A stretch of DNA of 64,000 bases, from assembly GCF_004379255.2 (NCBI RefSeq), contig NC_056047.1, forward strand, positions 31,386,293 to 31,450,292. Reading direction: 5' to 3'. The DNA is from Salvia splendens. Lineage: Eukaryota > Streptophyta > Magnoliopsida > Lamiales > Lamiaceae. The position numbers and the translations under genes were made by a program. Every line of letters starts with the position of its first letter. The first letter of the stretch is position 1. Positions 1 through 12,014 of this stretch are shown here, one piece after another. A model generated the notes under the pieces. That model did no database searches and had not been told where the DNA came from. It worked only from the letters and a program-made list of their open reading frames with translations.

Positions 1-64
1 GTTAAAATGTCAAGATGGATGAAACCATCACGAATAAAGAGAAAAAAATTGGCATTTGGCTCAC

Positions 65-2988
65 CTCTGGGGCGTATATGTATACAATCGTGAAGGTTCC
101 TGTGATGCAAACTCGAGCCCCGAAGAGAAGGCACGTTGTTATGCTCTGAGGCTGTTCAACTACCAGAGGCATCAGAAAAACGAAGCAGAAGAAGAACATC
201 GCTGCCATGGATACCTTACGACCAACTTTGTCAACTGTTGCGGCTGATAAGAGAAGTCCGGGAAATTCTTGAAGCAAATAACACGAAATAAAGTTAGCAT
301 TCCTCCCGGTAACAATATAATGCATGCATCATCAATCATGAAACAATATTTTACCTGCAAAACTGGTAATAAAAATATCTTGGTAATTAACTTCCTGCTG
401 ATTAACAGAATGTGACCCTTTCTGTTCACATCGGTTATGCTTGTTATTCAGCTCTGTTGTAAGCAGAACGAGCCCATAATAAGCGAATGCATTCCCGAAA
501 AAAACCATCCATAAAAGTAGAGTTGATCTAACCAATTCAGGTGAAAGAAGCATAATCAGCAATGATATGCCACTCTTCCGAGAACCAACATCGGGGTCAT
601 TCTTGCTTGATGGTATCAATTTCGTATCTTCTGATTCTGAAGATTTATCTTCTAGCTCAACGTTGTTGTCGGTAACAAGGACGCCCGAAGGAAGTTTTCT
701 CCCGTTGACCCTCGCGATTTTTTCCAAAATAGCTAGCGCATCACTTTTTCTTCCCACCATTGACAGATATCTGGGCGACTCGGGTGTTACTCTATATAGT
801 AGAAGCAACAGTGAGGAAGGAAGAGCAGACAATGCAAGCAGCCACCTCCAACCCAATCTTGGCATGACAAACTACAAACATATGATTACAATAATATTAA
901 TATAAACAACCCTTTCCTTTATTATTACAGGAAGGACATTAGAGTCAATGAACAGTTTAGAACAGATCCACTTATATAGGTCTACAAAGAAATAAAGATT
1001 GGCATTTTAAAGAAACCCATAAAGCTTATGTCAAAATCCCTTGAATCTTGTTCCACATGACTTGTTGACGATCCTATCTTATCTATATAAGAGTGGATAA
1101 CCATCCCCCTTAGAGACCTTTTAAGGGGGTGAGTGGCCCATTGCGGGCCCAAGTCAATGATGGATTTTCTTTATCTCTTATTTACCTCACGAGTGGAAGT
1201 CCGATGTTAATTTAGGCCCACATCGATGATGGTTCTTCCTCTTGACCCCCTACCCATTAAGGGGGTGAGCGGCCAATTTCAAATACTTCATATTCCTAAA
1301 TTAATCTATGACTAAAAATAGAATATTTAGGAACTTATTGGAATAATATAGCACTCCCTCTGCCCCATAAAAATAGACTATTTTTATCGTCTGCCCATAA
1401 AAATAGAAATTTCTATTTTCAGTAACTTTTATCTCTCTCTAATGAGGTGGGCCTCATTCTCCACTAACATCGCTCCTATCACTCTTTCTTTCTATCTCTC
1501 TCCTACATTACCAATTGTGTTACTAAAACCGTGGCATACCAAATTGTGCTACTTTTATGGGACGGAGAGAGTAGTATAACATAAGATTGTTAGCAAATTA
1601 CTAGCAGAATTGAAGAATTTAACATGAAATGTGATGATAAGTAAAGAGGTACCATGGCATGCATACCCATGCTATAGAAGCTTCAAGAACTGTTCCAAGG
1701 GTCCAGAAGGATGAAAATACCACCATCCACGCACCTCTCTCTGAAGCAGGAATAAACTCCAGAAACCAGGACGAAAGCACGGGACCGCCTCCCAAGCCAA
1801 TACCGACTAAACCACGGAAGATGATGAGCACATAAAGATTTGGGGAAAATGCACTTAGAAAACCAGCTGACGACGTAATAAGTGCTGTGATGAGAAATCC
1901 TTTCCTACGTGAACAAAAACGTTATTGATAGAAGCAAAACAAACTAAGTTGAGTCCAAGAAAGAAGAAGCACCAAACTATATGGATGATAGGGGAACTAA
2001 GAAAGGTTGTTTCAGTTGGGCAGGAGAGAGTTTTTCCTCCTGATTTATATTAATCAATATACTACTAATATTTTTTTGGTAATAAAAGGGCAAAGGCCAG
2101 TAACAAAACAAACTAACGAGAATATGAAATACCTAATCTATCATGAAGCAACCAACTATGAGACCTAAAGGTTGCGTCTCAAGAGCGTGAACTTCTTCTC
2201 TCTTAAAACTATAAGCAAAATGCGACAAAAAATCAGCAGAATAGTTCCCTTCTCTATGTTTATGATAACCTGTTTCTGTACAATTTGTGATTGTTCCTTG
2301 ATACTACCTCCATCTACAAAAAATAGACTAGTTTTACCATTTTAGGATATCCACCAAAATGAGATCAATTCTAAATGGAAAGTCTTAAACAAATTCAAAC
2401 TCTGCACATCATTCTAAATGTAGACCTCAGAATCCACTACCACTACTTACACCCCATTTTCCATCCCCCTCTCTTACTTTACCAATTTTGCATTAAAACC
2501 CGTGTCATTTATTGTCTATATTTTTGTGGACGGAGGTAATGGTAAAACTTAGAGTTAGAGGGTATTATAATTAGAACACCCTCCATTCCATATAAATATA
2601 ATTTAGTCATATCTATTTTTGACAAAAAATAACTCTCTCTTACTTTATTCAAAATTCTATTTTTAATCTTCATGGTGAAAAGAAGTATCTCAATTAACAA
2701 GGAACGGAGGAAGTATTACCTCCTTCCATAGATATCTGAAACAACACCCCAGGAATAGGCGCCGAGCATCATGCCGGCAAAGACGACGCTGGTAATGAAG
2801 CTCTCTTGTTGAGAAGAAAGATCCCAAAGGGATTGAACAGCAGGTCCAACAAAAGAGAGCAGCATCATTTCCATGGCTTCAGAAATCCAACCCATCCCAG
2901 CATACATCAGAACCAACACTTGGAATTTCCCAAAACCCAATGCGGAAAGGGCATCGTCAACACTGTAGCTTTTCCTATCATCTTCCAT
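65..2988 (-). CDS. OCT7-like organic cation/nicotinate transporter, MFS (3' end outside window)
   Basis: This is a plasma-membrane or organelle solute carrier of the major facilitator superfamily, most like plant organic cation/carnitine transporter 7 (NiaP/SV2-related). Four exons can be joined on the minus strand: 2988-2720, 1904-1667, 871-355 and 267-65, with GT donors and AG acceptors at every junction and an open frame of 409 codons. Exon 1 starts with MEDDRKSY and ends in the MFS loop 2-3 signature SDIYGRR/KG. Exon 2 holds the glycine-rich GLGGGPV helix. Exon 3 carries the loop after helix 6 (PESPRYL) and a hydrophilic central loop, then NAFAYYG. Exon 4 ends at YIYAPE. Family members are about 500 residues, so about 80-90 residues lie beyond the left edge. 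Introns of 795 and 815 bp contain MITE sequence. No stop or frameshift is seen. The start is the first ATG of the conserved N-terminus. Substrate is inferred from family only. Confidence 0.9.
1349..1578. mobile_element. Stowaway-like MITE in intron 2 of the transporter gene
   Basis: The ends are inverted: the left end reads CTCCCTCTGCCCCATAAAAA and the right end, reversed, CTCTCCGTCCCATAAAAG, each next to TA. This matches the Stowaway terminal consensus CTCCCTCCGTCC with a TA target duplication. About 230 bp, no coding capacity. The exact ends are uncertain by a few bases. Confidence 0.65.
2302..2545. mobile_element. Stowaway-like MITE in intron 1 of the transporter gene
   Basis: The left end TACTACCTCCATCTACAAAA and the reversed right end TACCATTACCTCCGTCCACA are inverted copies, followed on both sides by a shared ATAGAC. 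About 240 bp, AT-rich, no ORF. It lies entirely within intron 1. Confidence 0.6.
2567..2715. mobile_element. short MITE-like element abutting the exon 1 splice donor
   Basis: The left end contains CACCCTCCATTCC and the reversed right end CTTCCTCCGTTCC, 11 of 13 bases alike. The right boundary TA (2714-2715) is four bases into the intron: the donor of exon 1 is at 2719-2718. Left boundary approximate. Confidence 0.4.
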
Positions 2989-3836
2989 CTACAATTCTAC
3001 ATCAAATTACCAAATCAATTTCACCAACAAAAAAAATTAACATCAAAAATTATATACCTCATAAGGGTATTGGTATAATTCCTCCGTCAACTACGCGTCG
3101 CCGCCTGCTTTTATTCGCTTCTATTTTCTTACATCAAACTCATTGGATTCTGCTTTCTCCTAAATCTTCGCTATCGCAAATGCTGCGATCTTCTGTTTGA
3201 CTTTTAGTTATAGATTTTTTATTATTTTACTATTTTCCATTTTTGGGTTTCTTACTTGTTTTGTTTTGATTGGATATTTGCCTTTGAGCAATGTAACATC
3301 CTCAAATTAAATTAAATGAAATGAAATTTACTGTTGACATCGATATTAAAAATAATTTTTTAAAATTAGTTAAAAAATTTATACTACTGGAATTCTATAG
3401 AACTTAAAATTTTGGATAATAGACGGATTAAATTGAGAAGAATGTGAAAAGATATACACCCCTCCATCCTCCGTCTATAATTAATAGTTATATCTATCCA
3501 TTTTCGGTCATATACAAAAATTAGCCACTCATTATGGAAACTAATTAATAGTTATATCTATCCATTTTTCTCATCTACAAAAATTAGTCACTATTTATGA
3601 AATGAAGCTAATTTTTTACTTATCACTATTTCAACTATATTTTCTTTTTATCCATCTTTTTATCTAATTAAAATTGTATTAAAACTAGTGTTGTTTGCTA
3701 CCAAGATTATTCGTAGTGGACAAAAGTATAGTATTGGAAAATAAGATTAACTAGAGATGCATTTGCTGCAACCGTGCTTGTTACTTGCTCAAAGATTGAT
3801 TTCTTGCTTTCGTATATGGATGGATGCACCATTAAC
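2989..3836. other. upstream region of the transporter gene with a 64-bp tandem duplication
   Basis: No gene is seen. 2989-3200 is probably the 5' UTR and proximal promoter of the minus-strand transporter. A segment beginning AATTAATAGTTATATCTATC occurs at 3479-3536 and again at 3543-3598 (period 64). A CCTCCGTC motif just before the first copy suggests a further decayed MITE. The right part (about 3700-3836) is host sequence flanking the copia insertion. Confidence 0.5.
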
Positions 3837-4422
3837 CGTTGGTTTCTGAGATTACAAGAGATATAATCGGGCGTAATACAACCCAAAAGAAAGAATACAA
3901 ATGAAAACTGAACTGAAATTACAACTGAAAATCGAAACAACTTAAACCGTGAAATTTGTTAGCCGAGTCGAGGAGTCCTCTTTCCGCAAGACGAGATACG
4001 CCCCGGTAGTGCTCTTCGGATTGGCGTTTCGTCCCCAAAGATAAAACGGCTACGTCTCTGGTGAAGCAGCACCGCAATCAACAGAGCTCCGGCGAACTGG
4101 ATGGAGGAGAGGACAGAGCTTTCGATAGAAAAAATAATGCAGAGAGAGGGAGAGAGCTTATGCTGTTATGCTTGTGAATATTATATCTAATGCAATGGAA
4201 TGGCTAGCTATTTATAGGCCAAGCCACCATGCAGGGTAAACCAAGCCATGAAGGCTCATCATGGTAGATTCGTAACCGTCGGCGGTTACAAGCGTGTGGC
4301 AGGAGTGTGCCTTTCGCGTGTGGAGCGTGTGGATTTCTCACGTGGCAGCCTTATAGGCTTTAACTGTGCCACGCTTGACGATGTGTCAAGCCACTTGGAT
4401 TGCTGACTCAGCGGTGGTCTAA

Positions 4423-6509
4423 GAGTGTCCACTATGGAGTGGACGCGGCTATAGCCGCGAGGGTGGGCGGTCGGCGGGTGGACTATAGTGGCGAGGTTGT
4501 CCGCCCCGGGGGCGGACGTGGCGAGGGTGGGCGGATGGGCGATCGCCGGGTGCGGGGCGAGGACGCGGCGGAGGTACATAGTCGCGCCTATAGGCGCGGC
4601 GACTATAGTGCGGACATCCGCCGAGGCGCATGCGGTCGCGATTTTAATTTTTTTTTCCTCTATAAATACCACTCTCCACCACCTATTTTTCACTATTTTT
4701 ACAAAATCCATCCACTCACTATCTACACAACCACTCTCTAAAAAATGCACCGAGTAGATGTCGAATCACCCGACTCTCAGGAATCGGGATATGGCAGCAA
4801 TCCATCAAACCCCTCGGCCTATCCTTCGCAGCCATCGGGTTTTGGCGGATATGCTTCTCAGCCGTCGGGCTTTGGCGGATATGCGCCTCCGTCCCAGCAT
4901 TGGAGTTGGAATCAATCTCCCCCACCGTGGGCATCGAGTCCAGCCCTTCCTCCATCTCAGTCGTGGAGGTCTTCTCCAACTCCGCCACCTTTACAGACCC
5001 AACCTATACGCGCTTCACCAACCGCGTCCGGGTTCCCCTTTCCAAGCCAGCCAATCTCCGTTCACCGAAGCAGATCAAGACGCATTTGATACTATGATGG
5101 GTCTGCTCAGTTCTGGCATCCCAGATACGCCGGCAGCACGGGTGGAAATGCCCGTTCCGACCCGAGGAGGTAGCGGCAGTCGGGGCGGAGGCGGCAGTCG
5201 TGGCACCGGCCACGTCGGTGGGCGCACGGGCAGCGGTGCCGGCATTCCGAGTGGCGAGGGCAGTGGCACTGGCGGTAGCGGTGGCTCTGGTTCTGGGTCC
5301 AACCGGGGCAAGCCATACACCAAAGACGAGAGCATTGCCGTTGCGAAGTCTTGGGATGCTATCACTTCGGACCCCGTGGTGGGCACAGATCAGGCCGAGG
5401 AGAGCTTTTGGAGGCGCGTCATGTTTGCATACGAGGAGTTCAAACCCGACAGCGCCGAGAGGCGCGACCCAGAACAGCTCCTGAAAAGGTGGGGTAGGAT
5501 TCTCCATGCGACCAAGCGGTTCACGCCCATATACGAGAACAACCTTCGTCACGCTGAGAGTGGCCGCAGCGCAGCAGATGTTAAGAACCTGTCTGAGGGC
5601 CAATATCACACGGAGGACTGGCCGAAGTTCACCTTGTGGGAAGAGTATCTTGTCCTCGTGGATTGTCCGAAATTCAGGTAGATCGTGGCGCACGAGGTGG
5701 GAACAGCTCCTGGGCCAAAGCGCACAAGGCACAACCTTGCCGGCGACTACAGCAGTGGAAGCGGCTCGCAAGAGTTCGAGCAGTCCGACGAACAAGTCGA
5801 AGAGCCAGCCGATACTCACACTAGGCGACGACGGCCCATGGGACTACAGGCCTCTATCCGCAGTGCCAGAGGGGGTAGAAGTGCCTCCCGCCTATCGGCC
5901 GGCGCGTCCGGATCACGCATCCACCAGCCCGCCCCAATCCCACAGCCCACGGTGCAACCCCACGAGGTATTGGCCATTACCATAGACGTGCAGTTGATGC
6001 AACAACTGCAAGACGTATGCAGGTCATACGCAGGGGAAACTGACCCGTACGTCAGGAACGTCTACAAGAGGCTCATCACTCGGATTGAGAGTCGAGTGGG
6101 GTTGGTTGATAATGGGCCTGGGGATACCGCGGCCGGCAGCAGCGAGAGAGGAGGAGGAGAAGAAGAAGAAGAAGAGGAAGCCGACTCCGACACCGAGTAG
6201 ACGGTGGCGGAGTTTTGTAGTTGTATTTTATTTTAATTATTCGTTGTATAATTTTACCGGTTTGCAATACAACGAATATTCGGCCCTAATTACCTCGTTT
6301 TCTAATTATTTACACTGCGATTATTTAAATTACATTTGATTGAAACTAAAAATATTTTAAAATAAAAATTGATTATAAAATTTGGGGGTTATTGGAGGTG
6401 TCCACTATAGTGGCGGAAATAGAATTTTGTGGCTGTGGACAACAAAATTTGGGCTATGGACAAAAACTGGGGCGGGCTATTGGGCGTGTCCGCCTTATAG
6501 TGGACACCC
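4423..6509. mobile_element. PIF/Harbinger-type DNA transposon carrying ORF1 only
   Basis: 2,087 bp flanked by TAA (4420-4422 and 6510-6512). The other copia LTR has the empty site, GGTCTAAAAGATT at about 12594-12606, so the ends are exact. Terminal inverted repeats are GAGTGTCCACTATGGAG and, reversed, GGGTGTCCACTATAAGG. Subterminal sequence is GC-rich with repeats of CACTATAGTGG type. It encodes a Myb/SANT-like ORF1 but no DDE transposase, so it would depend on a transposase supplied elsewhere. A three-base TWA duplication is the hallmark of PIF/Harbinger. Confidence 0.9.
4745..6200 (+). pseudogene. Harbinger ORF1 (Myb/SANT-like, NAM-associated C-terminus), broken
   Basis: ORF1 proteins of PIF/Harbinger elements are DNA-binding partners of the transposase. 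The reading begins with MHRVDVESPD at 4745, a Ser/Pro/Gly/Gln-rich N-terminal part with two GFGGYA repeats, then needs a frame change near 5030-5045 to continue into a Gly/Ser/Arg-rich linker (5165-5310) and the trihelix/Myb-like domain (about 5315-5550), whose tryptophans lie in AKSWDAI, ESFWRRV and LKRWGRI. A TAG at 5679-5681 interrupts the same frame, which then runs on to an acidic Glu/Asp tail and a stop at 6200. Genes of this type are often annotated as glutathione S-transferase T3-like. The transposase ORF is absent. Confidence 0.75.
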
Positions 6510-7030
6510 TAAAAGATTACTACAAGTCCAGACCCAAGCCCAAAGACCACCCAAAGACCAATTGCAAAGATCGAGATCGAGATAGAGATTGAGATTGAGA
6601 CTGAGACCGAGACCGAGACCGAGACCGGGCCCGCGGCCCGCGACCACGGGCTCGGGCTCGGGCAGGCAGCGACGCGAGTGTGGGCTCTTTCACCCATCTT
6701 GGTCCACTATAATTATTAAGTAACATAAACTCACTTAATTTAAACACATTAAAAGATGTGTCACTTCTCCAATGTGGGATAATTAACACTAGTTAATTAT
6801 TCTCTAAGCTCAAACTCCAAGCTTTAATTAAAAAGCTAATTATGCACAACTTTAATCCATTATTTCTCACTCACCGGAAATCGATTTTGAGAAAGTGAAT
6901 ATACTACATTTATCTACGTAAAATGCAGATCAACGCTATATCATTTAATTTCACAAATTTAGATGTCTCATCACATTTATTATTTGGTCAAAATTCATTG
7001 ACCGGGCATATTTATTCCATGATTTCTACA

Positions 7031-7042
7031 ATCCCCCACATG
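7031..7042 (-). other. polypurine tract of the copia element
   Basis: On the minus strand CATGTGGGGGAT lies directly before the 3' LTR start TGTAGAAATC. A purine-rich tract at this place primes plus-strand DNA synthesis in LTR retroelements. Confidence 0.7.
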
Positions 7043-7592
7043 AGTGGAAATAGCCAAATGCAAATGCATGCAGACACAAGCTCAACCCTCGAGAGGTATA
7101 TAAGCATAAGGATAGGTAGTTGTTGGCTTTGAACTCTCCATAGTCGACACCATCGGATACACAGGCGGCTTAGTAGCGCGATGCTTTGAACTAATCCCCC
7201 ACGGCGTGCACCGAGACAATGGTGTTAACGCTTAAACACCTCAACCTCATTCGTTCTCACGTTTTGTGTCCATTGCGGTCTTGGACACCACTTTGGATTC
7301 ATAAGTGCGTTTTATGAAGCGACCACACTTCGCACTTACATAGGTGATTCTTAGTCAAGTACCTTGCCATACTTGGTCTCTTTGAGAACTCCATCTCTTT
7401 GAGATCCTTAAGAACCATTAAAAGTCATAGACTTATCATTTACCACTAGGCAAGTTCTCCAACACTCTATTGCTCTTTAGGGAATAGATATAGTTGAGTG
7501 TTTCTCATGAACTCTCATAGCTTAGTTCTCCCATTGAACCAAGTTCTTGGGATCCCCAGTCATCATGGTTGGGTTACCACTATGACAATTCT

Positions 7593-10580
7593 TTAATTTG
7601 TGGGTTTCAAACCCATTCCCACTAGCAACTTATTCATTTGATCACGGTTTAACCCTTTGGTTAGCGGATCCGCTAGATTATCTATTGACTTCACATAGTC
7701 AATTGTAATCACTCCTGTTGTGATCAAATGTCTCACGGTGTTATGTCATCGACGTATATGTCGAGACTTACCATTATAGAAACCATTGTTTGTCCTTCCA
7801 ATAGTCGCTTGGCTATCGCAGTGGATCAGCACTGGTGGCACTGACTTAGACCAACATGGAATATCTTCAAGGAAGTTCTTAAGCCACTCGGCTTTCTCAC
7901 CAGCCTTATCTAAGGCAATGAACTCCGATTCCTTTGTTGATCGGGCTATACATGTCTGTTTTATGGATTTCCACGATACAGCACCACCCCAGATAGTAAA
8001 AACGTATCCACTTGTTGAAAGTGAGTCTCTATTGTCGGATATCCAATTTGCATCACAGTACCCTTCAAGTACCGGGGGGTATCTTGAGAAGTGTAGCCCA
8101 TGATTTTGAGTATGTTTTAAATATCTCAAAACCCTCACAAGAGCTCTCCAATGCTCCTTGCTTGGATTGCTCGTGTATCGACTCAACTTGTTCACGGCAC
8201 AAGCAATGTCATGTCGGGTGCAATTAGTCAAGTACATGATGCATCCGATGACCAGTGCATACTCTTCTTGTGCAACGGGCTCGGCTTTGTTCTTGCTCAA
8301 GTGAACGTCGAGTTCAATTGGAGTCTTAACCGGCATGCCATCATAGGCTTTGAATTTATTCAATATCTTCTCAACATAAAGTGATTGTGTTAAGATGATT
8401 CCGTCAGACGTTCTTAGAATCTTCATTCCAAGAATTACATCGGCTAGACCCATGTCTTTCATCTCAAAGTTTCTCTTTAACATGACCTTTGTATCGTTAA
8501 TTACTTGAGTGTTGCTACCCAAGATTAACATATCATCAACGTATAGACACACTATAACGTGGCTGTTATTAGTGCTCTTGATGTAGACACATTTGTCGCA
8601 CTCGTTGATTTTAAACCCATTTGATAACATCACATTATCAAACTTCAAGTGCCATTGCAATGACGCTTGTTTCAATCCATATAGAGACTTTACGAGCCTG
8701 CATACCTTTTTCTCTTGTCCAGGTACTACAAACCCTTCGGGTTGTTCCATATAGATTTCATCTTCTAGTTCACCATTTAGAAACGCGGTCTTTACATCCA
8801 TTTGATGAATCTCAAGATTGTGCAATGAAGCAATAGCGAGAAGCACTCGGATAGATGTAATCCTTGTTACAGGTGAATAGGTATCAAAGAAGTCATGCCC
8901 TTCATTTTGTTTAAAACCCTTTACTACTAGTCGGGCTTTATACTTATCCACTGTTCCATCGGCCTTAAATTTCCTTTTAAGTACCCATTTGCAACCTAGA
9001 GGTTTCGCACCTTCAGGTAGATCCACCAACACCCATGTGTGGTTTAGCAAAATTGAATCAATTTCGCTTTGAACAACTTCTTTCCAATGTAGCCCGTCTG
9101 GGCCATTGAAGGCTACTTTTATAGATGTTGGTTCTTCATCTAACATAAAAGCAATGTAGTCAGGACCAAATGTTTTTGGTGTTTTGACTCTAGTACCACG
9201 TCTTAGTACTGTATCCTTTGGATCGGGCCTTGCACGCTTGCGCGATTCAGGTTCCTTATCCGCTTATTTAGAACTAGTGGCTTCAATCTCCACTGGTTTA
9301 GAACTAGTGGCTTCTTCTTCAATTCTTGTCTCATAATTGGTTAAGACTTTTTCTTTGTATTTGCAAGGAAATATATTTTCGAGAAATACAACATTCCTTG
9401 ACTCAATCGTTGTTCCTACTGTAATAGTCGATATTTCAGACTTGTGAACAACAAATCGATATGCACTACTATTAAGTGCATATCCAATGAAGATGCAATC
9501 AACCGTCTTAGGTCCGATTGTAACTTCTTTGGGCGGAGGAACCATCACCTTTGCCAAACACCCCCACACTTTGAGGTATTTGTAGGATGACTTCCTTCCA
9601 TTCCACAACTCATATGGAGTAACATCTTTTCCTTTGAGAGAGATTTTATTCAAGATATAGTAGGATGTCAATACAGCTTCCCCCCACATGTTATGTGGTA
9701 ATCCTGCAGTCAGAAGCAGTGCATTCATCATCTCTTTTAGAGTTCGATTCTTGCGTTTTGCGACATCATTAGATTGTGGTAAATATGGAGCAGTTGTTTG
9801 ATGAATTATACAACTTGCGTTGCATAACTCCTCAAACGGGGCTACATATTCGCCTCCTCTATCGCTTCGAATCATTTTGATTTTACAACCAAGTTGATTC
9901 TCAACTTCGTTCTTATAATTTTTGAACGCTTCTATTGCTTCATCTTTACTTCTTAAAAGATAAATGTAGCAATATCTTGTGAAATCATCTATGAAAGTGA
10001 TAAAGTACTTTTTACCACCTCTAGTTTGCACCATCTTTAAATCACATACGTCCGTGTGAATTAATTCAAGGGGTTTTGTGCTTCGTTCAACCGAGTGAAA
10101 CGACAACTTAGTCAATTTTAGTTCAAGACAAATTTCACATTTATCTTGGGTATCCACTTCATTAGCCTTTAGTAAATTTAAATTCACTAATCTTTTGATG
10201 GCTTTTGAATTTACATGTCCCAATCTACAATGCCATAAATTTGAACACTCAGTCAAATAAGAGGAAGTAGATGCTTTATTATTATTAGCCAATGGCTTTG
10301 CAACACTGCGAGTTGCTACACTAAACTTGAAAAGTCCATCGGTTACATAACCTTTTCCTAGTGACTTTCCAAACTTGTACAAGGCAAACCTATCAGACTC
10401 AAATACAAGTTTAAACCCCTTATTAACTAGTATTGATCCTGACACTAGGTTCTTGCGGATGTCCGGGACATGCAGCACATCCTTCAAAGTGATAGTGACG
10501 CCATACGTCGTCATGAGAATCACGTTGCCAACGCCGAGGATTTTAGGAGGCAAACTTGCTCCTATCTGAGCAGACATGAG
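7593..10580 (-). pseudogene. copia pol: integrase, reverse transcriptase, RNase H, disrupted
   Basis: One frame runs from about 10580 to a TAA at 7593, with two internal stops: TAA at 9264-9266, between integrase and RT, and TGA at 7746-7748, where the conserved HIRRRH stretch expects arginine. Domains in order: GAG-pre-integrase (WHCRLGH, near 10215), integrase core with DVCDL and SDRGGEY, RT with YVDDM near 8535, RNase H with CDANW and ESEF. The third catalytic position of the integrase reads VAKRKNRT where the family has VAERKNRT, so the catalytic Glu is Lys. The junction with the protease part is also out of frame and shortened near 10545-10580. The product would have been the polyprotein that copies and integrates the element; this copy cannot make it. 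Confidence 0.88.
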
Positions 10581-11924
10581 CAGTAGCGCCGGTGTCGATG
10601 TACCAGCCACCCTTGTTGTCAACAAGGTTAACTTCTTCAGTGACCACAACAATGAGGTCGTTTTCATCCCAGTCCTTGAACTCCTTCTCAACGACGTGGG
10701 CAGCCGGCCTCTTCTTCTTACTGCGGCAGTCCTTTGAAAAGTGGCCCGGTTTGCCACATTTGTAGCAATCGCCTTCAAACTTCTTTGTAGGTTGCTTTCC
10801 CTTCCCTTTGTCACTTGGACGATTTGGGCGAGGGCGTTTGTTGGAGGGACCGCCCCGCTCCAACAGATTGGCTTTGGCTTCAAGTGGGGTGAAACCGTTA
10901 GCCTTTTGGTCGCTTTTGCGCACATCAGCCTCAATGCGCAATTTCACGATCAAGTCTTCAAGGGTCATCTGCTTTCGCTTGTGCTTGAGATAGCTCTTGA
11001 AGTCCTTCCAACCAGGATGAAGCTTGTCGATGATTGTGCACCTTAGGAATTTGTCGGGCAAGGTCATCCATTCAGCCACTAATGCGTGGATGATCATTTG
11101 GAGCTCTTGGACTTGCTCCATGATGGGTCGAGAGTCGACCATCTTGTAGTCCATAAATTTGGATGCTACAACTTGTTCAGTACCTGCAGCATTATCTATG
11201 CTATACTCTCTTTCTAGGCTTTCCCACATCTCTTTTGATGTGGTTACAACGGAGTATACATTGTACAAACTATCATCTAAAGCACTTAGAATGAAATTTT
11301 TACAAAGATAATCTCCTTTTCTCCAAGCTTCATAGTCCTCCATGACTTCGAGCCTAGTCTCTTGATCGCTTGGCGCGGGCGGTTCGTTTTCCGTGAGGAA
11401 GTTGGCGACGCCTAATGTTGTCAAGTAGAACAACATCTTTTGGTACCACCTTTTGAAGTCAGATCCTCCAAACTTTGGTGGCTTCTCGGCAGGTGGCATC
11501 ATTCTTGGTGCCAAAGGTGCCGAACTTGGTCCATGGAAGGAACCAATTCCATTGCCCCCAAAGGAGCCAACAACGTGGTTGGGCATAGAGCCCCCGCCAT
11601 TCATGTTGGGCATAGAGCCCGCCATGATCGTACTATCCCCGAAGGAACTAGCACCCGCGTGAGACCCGAAGGCCCCAGCACTCGATCCATTAAAGGATCT
11701 GAAGGAACCACTAAAAGTGGAACCAACCGATCCACTCGAGGTGGATCCACCAGTGGGCCCAAGGGGTTAACAAACTCTCAAGGGGTTGTTGATGAAGAAG
11801 GATAGCGCCCGGGAGTGGGCATCATCGTCGGAATCGACGAAGTGTTGACAGGTCCAGTGGTCGCCATGGTGGAAGAAATGGCGGCGGCGGTGGTGGCAGC
11901 AGCGGTGTTGGATTCCGTCGACAT
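10543..11924 (-). pseudogene. copia gag with zinc knuckle and protease active site, frame-broken
   Basis: Gag forms the virus-like particle of the retrotransposon. The long frame (11625 to 10543, open upstream to about 11769) contains the gag core (PPKFGGSDFKRWYQKM), a CCHC knuckle (CYKCGKPGHFSKDC, about 10732-10773) and the protease motif YIDTGATAH (about 10565-10595). A plausible true start is the ATG at 11924 (MSTESNTAAAT), which reads a Thr/Ala/Ser-rich leader to a TGA near 11780 in another frame, so one frameshift separates start and core. The frame ends shortly after the protease motif, and integrase continues in a different frame. Confidence 0.8.
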
Positions 11925-11996
11925 CTCCAGCAAAAGGTGTTTAAAGTTTCGAAAGTTTTAGTTCAGTTTATGGTCCAAATTCCTTCAAAGGCAAGT

Positions 11997-12012
11997 TATA
12001 TCTCGTCTTGCG
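11997..12012 (-). other. putative primer-binding site of the copia element, complementary to its own LTR
   Basis: Minus-strand sequence just inside the 5' LTR, two bases from its end, is CGCAAGACGAGATATA. No match to the usual initiator-Met tRNA site is present. Its complement lies in the LTR itself: CGCAAGACGAGATA occurs in the same plus-strand orientation at 3985-3998, and CGCAAGACGATATA at 12163-12176. A self-priming role is inference. Confidence 0.35.
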
Positions 12013-12014
12013 AT

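Larger units (their letters stand above)
3837..7030 (-). repeat. 3' LTR of the copia element, split by a Harbinger insertion
   Basis: 3837-4422 and 6510-7030 together match the right LTR at 12015-13097 throughout. The left boundary begins CGTTGGTTTC against TGTTGGTTTC in the other LTR; the right boundary is TTTCTACA. A GAGATC/GAGACC microsatellite (about 6565-6630) has a different length in the two LTRs. Confidence 0.9.

Noticed and set aside
4286..4750. Long opposite-strand ORFs in the GC-rich end of the Harbinger element
   Set aside because: GC-rich subterminal repeats lack stop codons by composition; no domain is recognisable.
5004..5819. 271-codon minus-strand ORF
   Set aside because: It mirrors the GC-rich coding strand of ORF1 and shows no family signature.
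6762..6780. USE-like TCCCACATTGG in the copia LTR as a second snRNA-type promoter
   Set aside because: One mismatch to the USE, no TATA box at the required spacing, and the LTR has its own TATA box elsewhere.
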